A stretch of DNA of 9,360 bases, taken from assembly GCA_934561485.1 (NCBI GenBank), contig CAKTGS010000078.1:1-9360 (forward strand). Direction: 5' to 3'. Below are positions 7,140 to 9,360 of this stretch, one piece after another. The position numbers and the translations under genes are program-made. This DNA is from an uncultured Faecalibacterium sp. (GTDB lineage Bacteria > Bacillota > Clostridia > Oscillospirales > Ruminococcaceae). Within the stretch, counting starts at the first letter, position 1, and each line of letters opens with the position of its first letter. The notes under the pieces are model-generated. The model was given only the letters and a program-made list of their open reading frames with translations. It made no database searches and had not been told where the DNA came from.

Positions 7140-7291
7140 AGCGCGGTCATTCCCCGCCGGGAACTCCGGCACCGTGAACCGGGTGGGCGCAATGCCAAGG
7201 TCCATGGAGATGCCGCGTAGGCGATGAGCGCCGCCAGAAAGCCCGGCACAAAGGCCACTGTGAACACCAGACCCACGTCCACCACCATCAT
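7140..7291 (-). pseudogene. Frame-broken N-terminal fragment of an unknown membrane protein gene
   Basis: From the tandem ATGs at 7291/7288 the - strand reads MMVVDVGLVFTVAFVPGFLA and on through LIAYAAS, a convincing hydrophobic helix. It then turns into low-quality sequence, while the frame starting at 7205 continues sensibly as MDLGIAPTRFTVPEFPAGN. The two pieces are in different frames, consistent with loss of one base near 7205. No ribosome binding site precedes the ATGs; a terminator with a T-run sits there instead. The second piece then runs into the thrS promoter. The pattern (one helix, then a TRFTVPEFP-like strand) recalls the start of membrane-anchored metallophosphoesterases, but this is a weak guess. 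Together with the T-box leader, its promoter and the downstream terminators, this explains most of the gene-free 6772-7429 stretch. Confidence 0.35.
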
Positions 7292-7294
7292 GGC

Positions 7295-7339
7295 AAAAAC
7301 AAGGCCCCCGCTTCCTTGTGCGCAGAAGCGGGAGTCTTG
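7295..7339 (-). terminator. Rho-independent terminator of the amt-PII gene
   Basis: The arms 7300-7314 and 7325-7339 form a stem of about 14 pairs with one mismatch and one G-T pair, centred on CCCGCTTC/GAAGCGGG, with a 10-base loop. On the - strand it is followed by five T (7299-7295). It lies 91 bases past the amt stop. The 7340-7429 gap between shows only an AT-rich tract and a weak hairpin, with no gene. Confidence 0.8.
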
Positions 7340-7429
7340 TCTGCCGTAGATTGGATCAGAAAAAAGGAAAAAGGAGAACAAATTTATATCACGCCGCATG
7401 GGCGGGATAGCGGAAAAGGAACCGGAGCA

Positions 7430-9175
7430 TTACTCAACATCCTGCAGGGCGGCAAAGTCCTCTTCGCCGGTGCGGATCTTGACCACGCGGGTCACGTTGT
7501 AAACAAAAATCTTGCCATCGCCGATGTGGCCGGTGTACAGGGCCTTCTTGGCGGCTTCCACCACAGCGTCCACACTGATCTTGGACACGATGACTTCCAC
7601 CTTGATCTTGGGCAGCAGGGTGCTGTCCACAGGCACGCCGCGGTACTTCTCGGTGGTGCCCTTCTGGATGCCGCAGCCCATCACCTGGGTCACGGTCATG
7701 CCGGTGACGCCCAGATCGTTGAGGGCGGTCTTGAGCTGGTCAAACTTGGCAAGCTTTGCAATGATGGACACCTTGTGCATTCCGGTATCGTACACGCCAT
7801 CGTGGATGACGGGAGACGGCTCCCGCACTACCGGCACGGCAGCGTCCACCTGCTTTGCGGTGGCCTTGGCCACATCGTCCTCGCCCAGGTCGGTGTTCTC
7901 GTTGGGCACCATGGCGGCGGCGTTTGCATCCGAGATGGAGAAACCGGCGTAAGCGGAGGCCAGGCCGTGCTCGTGGATATCCAGGCCGTCAATTTCCACT
8001 TCGGCGGGAACGCGCAGGCCGATGGTCTTGTCGATGATCTTGAAGATGATGAACATCACAACCACAACGTAGAGGTCCACGGTGACCAGGCCCAGCAGCT
8101 GGGTGCCCAGCTGTGCCAGGCCGCCGCCGTAGAACAGACCGGCGTGCTCGGTGTTGGCACCGGTGGAGAACAGGCCCACTGCAATGGTGCCCCACACGCC
8201 GTTTGCAAAGTGGACGGAGACCGCACCTACGGGGTCATCCACCTTGGCAATGTTGTCGAAGAATTCCACGCTCAGCACCACAAGGACACCGGCCACAAAG
8301 CCGATGAAGAATGCGCCAAAGGGAGAAACGGTATCGCAGCCTGCGGTGATAGCCACAAGGCCTGCCAGAGAGCCGTTCAGGGTCATGGAAACATCGGGCT
8401 TGCCGTAGCGCAGCCAAGTGAAGATCATGGTCACGCAGGTAGCAACGGCTGCGGCAAGGTTGGTGTTGAAGCAGACCAGACCGGTCAGGGTCATGGTGGC
8501 ATCGGTGGACAGGCTCAGGGAGGAGCCGCCGTTAAAGCCGAACCAGCAGAACCACAGGATGAACACACCCAGAGCACCGGCGGTCAGGTTGTGGCCGGGG
8601 ATGGCGTGGGGCTTGCCGTTCTTGTCGTACTTACCAATGCGGGGACCCAGCATCCAGGCACCCAGCAGGGCAATGACGCCGCCTACGTTGTGGACTGCTG
8701 CGGAACCGGCAAAATCATGGAAGCCCATGCTCTGCAGCCAGCCGCCGCCCCACATCCAATGGCCGCAGATGGGGTACACCACCAGCGAAATGGCGGCGGA
8801 ATACACGCAGTAAGCCTTGAAGTTGGTGCGCTCGGCCATGGAGCCGGACACGATGGTGGCTGCCGTGGCGCAGAACACGGTCTGGAACACGATGTACACC
8901 CACAGCGGGATATCCAGCCCCAGGTGCGAATAATCGCCCCGGATGAAGGGGTCGAACCCGCCGATCAGGGCACCGGTGCCGCCGAACATCAGGCCGAAGC
9001 CGATGAGCCAGTAGCAGGGGGTGCCGATGCAGAAGTCCATCATGTTTTTCATCAGGATGTTGCCCGTGTTCTTGGCACGGGTAAAGCCTGCTTCACACAA
9101 GGCAAAACCGGCCTGCATGAAGTAGACCAGGAACGCTCCCACGAGCGTCCAACAGGTGTTGACGGAATTGAACAT
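7430..9175 (-). CDS. amt: Ammonium transporter with fused C-terminal PII (GlnB/GlnK-type) domain
   Basis: This 581-residue protein joins an ammonium channel to its usual regulator. Residues 1 to about 405 are Amt: HWMWGGG (139-145), DFAGSAAVHNVGG with Asp154 and the first pore His162, WFGFNGGSS (211-219), the second pore His322 in SVHFANGVWG, and the Amt cytoplasmic tail motif EIDGLDIHEHGLASAYAGF (394-412). A linker of about 55 residues rich in Asp, Ala and Pro follows. Residues about 467-581 are a complete PII domain: the nucleotide-binding GCGIQKG (500-506), the T-loop YRGVPVDSTLLPK (511-523), TGHIGDGKIF (548-557) and KIRTGE (566-571). The channel trimer would carry a tethered PII trimer on its cytoplasmic face. 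The usual uridylylated Tyr51 is Val516. The start at 9175 is chosen from GGAGGT ten bases upstream and from alignment to Amt N-termini; the frame stays open 35 codons further upstream without a good binding site. Confidence 0.95.
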   Translation of the reverse strand: MFNSVNTCWTLVGAFLVYFMQAGFALCEAGFTRAKNTGNILMKNMMDFCIGTPCYWLIGFGLMFGGTGALIGGFDPFIRGDYSHLGLDIPLWVYIVFQTVFCATAATIVSGSMAERTNFKAYCVYSAAISLVVYPICGHWMWGGGWLQSMGFHDFAGSAAVHNVGGVIALLGAWMLGPRIGKYDKNGKPHAIPGHNLTAGALGVFILWFCWFGFNGGSSLSLSTDATMTLTGLVCFNTNLAAAVATCVTMIFTWLRYGKPDVSMTLNGSLAGLVAITAGCDTVSPFGAFFIGFVAGVLVVLSVEFFDNIAKVDDPVGAVSVHFANGVWGTIAVGLFSTGANTEHAGLFYGGGLAQLGTQLLGLVTVDLYVVVVMFIIFKIIDKTIGLRVPAEVEIDGLDIHEHGLASAYAGFSISDANAAAMVPNENTDLGEDDVAKATAKQVDAAVPVVREPSPVIHDGVYDTGMHKVSIIAKLAKFDQLKTALNDLGVTGMTVTQVMGCGIQKGTTEKYRGVPVDSTLLPKIKVEVIVSKISVDAVVEAAKKALYTGHIGDGKIFVYNVTRVVKIRTGEEDFAALQDVE

Positions 9176-9185
9176 AACTTTCCAT

Positions 9186-9191
9186 ACCTCC
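9186..9191 (-). promoter_or_regulatory. Ribosome binding site of the amt-PII gene
   Basis: The - strand reads GGAGGT ten bases before the ATG at 9175, a slightly long spacing. A closer ATG at 9185 is out of frame, and the in-frame upstream ATGs near 9280 and 9274 have no purine-rich site. Confidence 0.65.
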
Positions 9192-9239
9192 CACAAATGT
9201 GATGCCGCAAGGCCGCCAGAACCTTTTGGCGTGTGTGGT

Positions 9240-9267
9240 GTTCCCCGTACCGATCGCACGCAGGAAC
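9240..9267 (-). promoter_or_regulatory. Hairpin in the amt-PII leader, function unknown
   Basis: On the - strand GTTCCTGCGT (9267-9258) pairs with ACGGGGAAC (9248-9240) through nine pairs with one bulged G, around a nine-base loop. It sits 65 bases upstream of the amt start. It has no T-run and is not a terminator. It does not match the glutamine (glnA) riboswitch consensus as I know it. No clear sigma-A promoter was found between 9268 and 9334. Confidence 0.35.
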
Positions 9268-9321
9268 GCTTCATTTGCACTCAGGAGACCCTCTATCTTC
9301 CCCCGAGCGGCAATATCCCCG

Positions 9322-9360
9322 AAAACACAAAAGGCGCTGGCGGAATTGCTTCCGTCAGCG
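9322..9360 (-). terminator. Terminator of the transcript upstream of amt
   Basis: On the - strand CGCTG-A-CGGAA pairs with TTCCG-C-CAGCG (9360-9350 with 9345-9335): ten pairs plus one A-C mismatch, with a GCAA tetraloop. CCTTTTGTGTTTT follows (9334-9322). It probably ends a - strand gene lying beyond the window, which would make amt-PII a separate transcript. The window edge cuts at the stem, so more pairs may exist. Confidence 0.75.

Noticed and set aside
6837..7220. Possible small protein on the + strand across the thrS leader
   Set aside because: The region is fully explained by T-box helices on the - strand, and the translation has no recognisable features or binding site.
7361..7384. 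Purine-rich + strand stretch with AAGGAG, resembling a ribosome binding site
   Set aside because: The next + strand ATG (about 7398) is too far away and opens only a short frame antisense to the amt 3' end. It could be a relic of a lost gene but cannot be supported.
7316..9202. Long + strand open frame opposite amt-PII
   Set aside because: His/Gly/Val-rich shadow with no recognisable motif. The - strand carries the Amt and PII signatures, its own binding site and a terminator.
9240..9334. Possible glutamine (glnA) riboswitch upstream of the ammonium transporter
   Set aside because: A GTTCC/GGAAC stem is present, but the conserved junction sequence of that riboswitch could not be found on the - strand.

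Overview
The window reads as a compact, GC-rich bacterial chromosome segment from an anaerobic gut Firmicute of the Oscillospirales/Ruminococcaceae type, with Faecalibacterium the closest guess. This is an inference from GC-rich codons, strong AGGAG-type ribosome binding sites, AT-rich sigma-A promoters, a T-box leader on thrS, and the gene set. No rRNA, tRNA, insertion sequence, phage gene or CRISPR array was seen.

Left part (1-2680, + strand): the 3' end of a membrane protein gene overlaps by four bases the start of a cytoplasmic-type family 3 glycoside hydrolase (beta-glucosidase class) with an unusual C-terminal extension. A strong bidirectional hairpin closes this unit. Next is a phosphinothricin-type GNAT acetyltransferase on the - strand (2688-3248). 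It shares a short divergent promoter region with a PutP-type sodium:proline symporter on the + strand (3394-4911), and a second bidirectional terminator follows putP.

Middle (4987-7114, - strand): thrS encodes a threonyl-tRNA synthetase that has lost most of its N-terminal TGS domain but keeps the editing and zinc sites. Upstream lies a readable T-box riboswitch: a sigma-A promoter, stem I with an ACC (Thr) specifier, stem III, the T-box bulge, and mutually exclusive antiterminator and terminator helices. Threonyl-tRNA charging should therefore control thrS. Behind the T-box promoter is a frame-broken fragment of a membrane protein gene (about 7140-7291).

Right part (7295-9360, - strand): one gene encodes an Amt ammonium channel fused to a complete PII (GlnB/GlnK-type) sensor domain. 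The fused domain keeps the pore-plugging Arg and the 2-oxoglutarate Lys but lacks the uridylylated Tyr. It has its own downstream terminator, a structured leader, and the terminator of the previous transcript just upstream.

The genes form several independent units (sugar use, acetylation, proline/sodium uptake, tRNA charging, ammonium uptake), not one pathway. The most interesting items are the Amt-PII fusion, the TGS-less ThrRS under its T-box, and the GH3 C-terminal extension.
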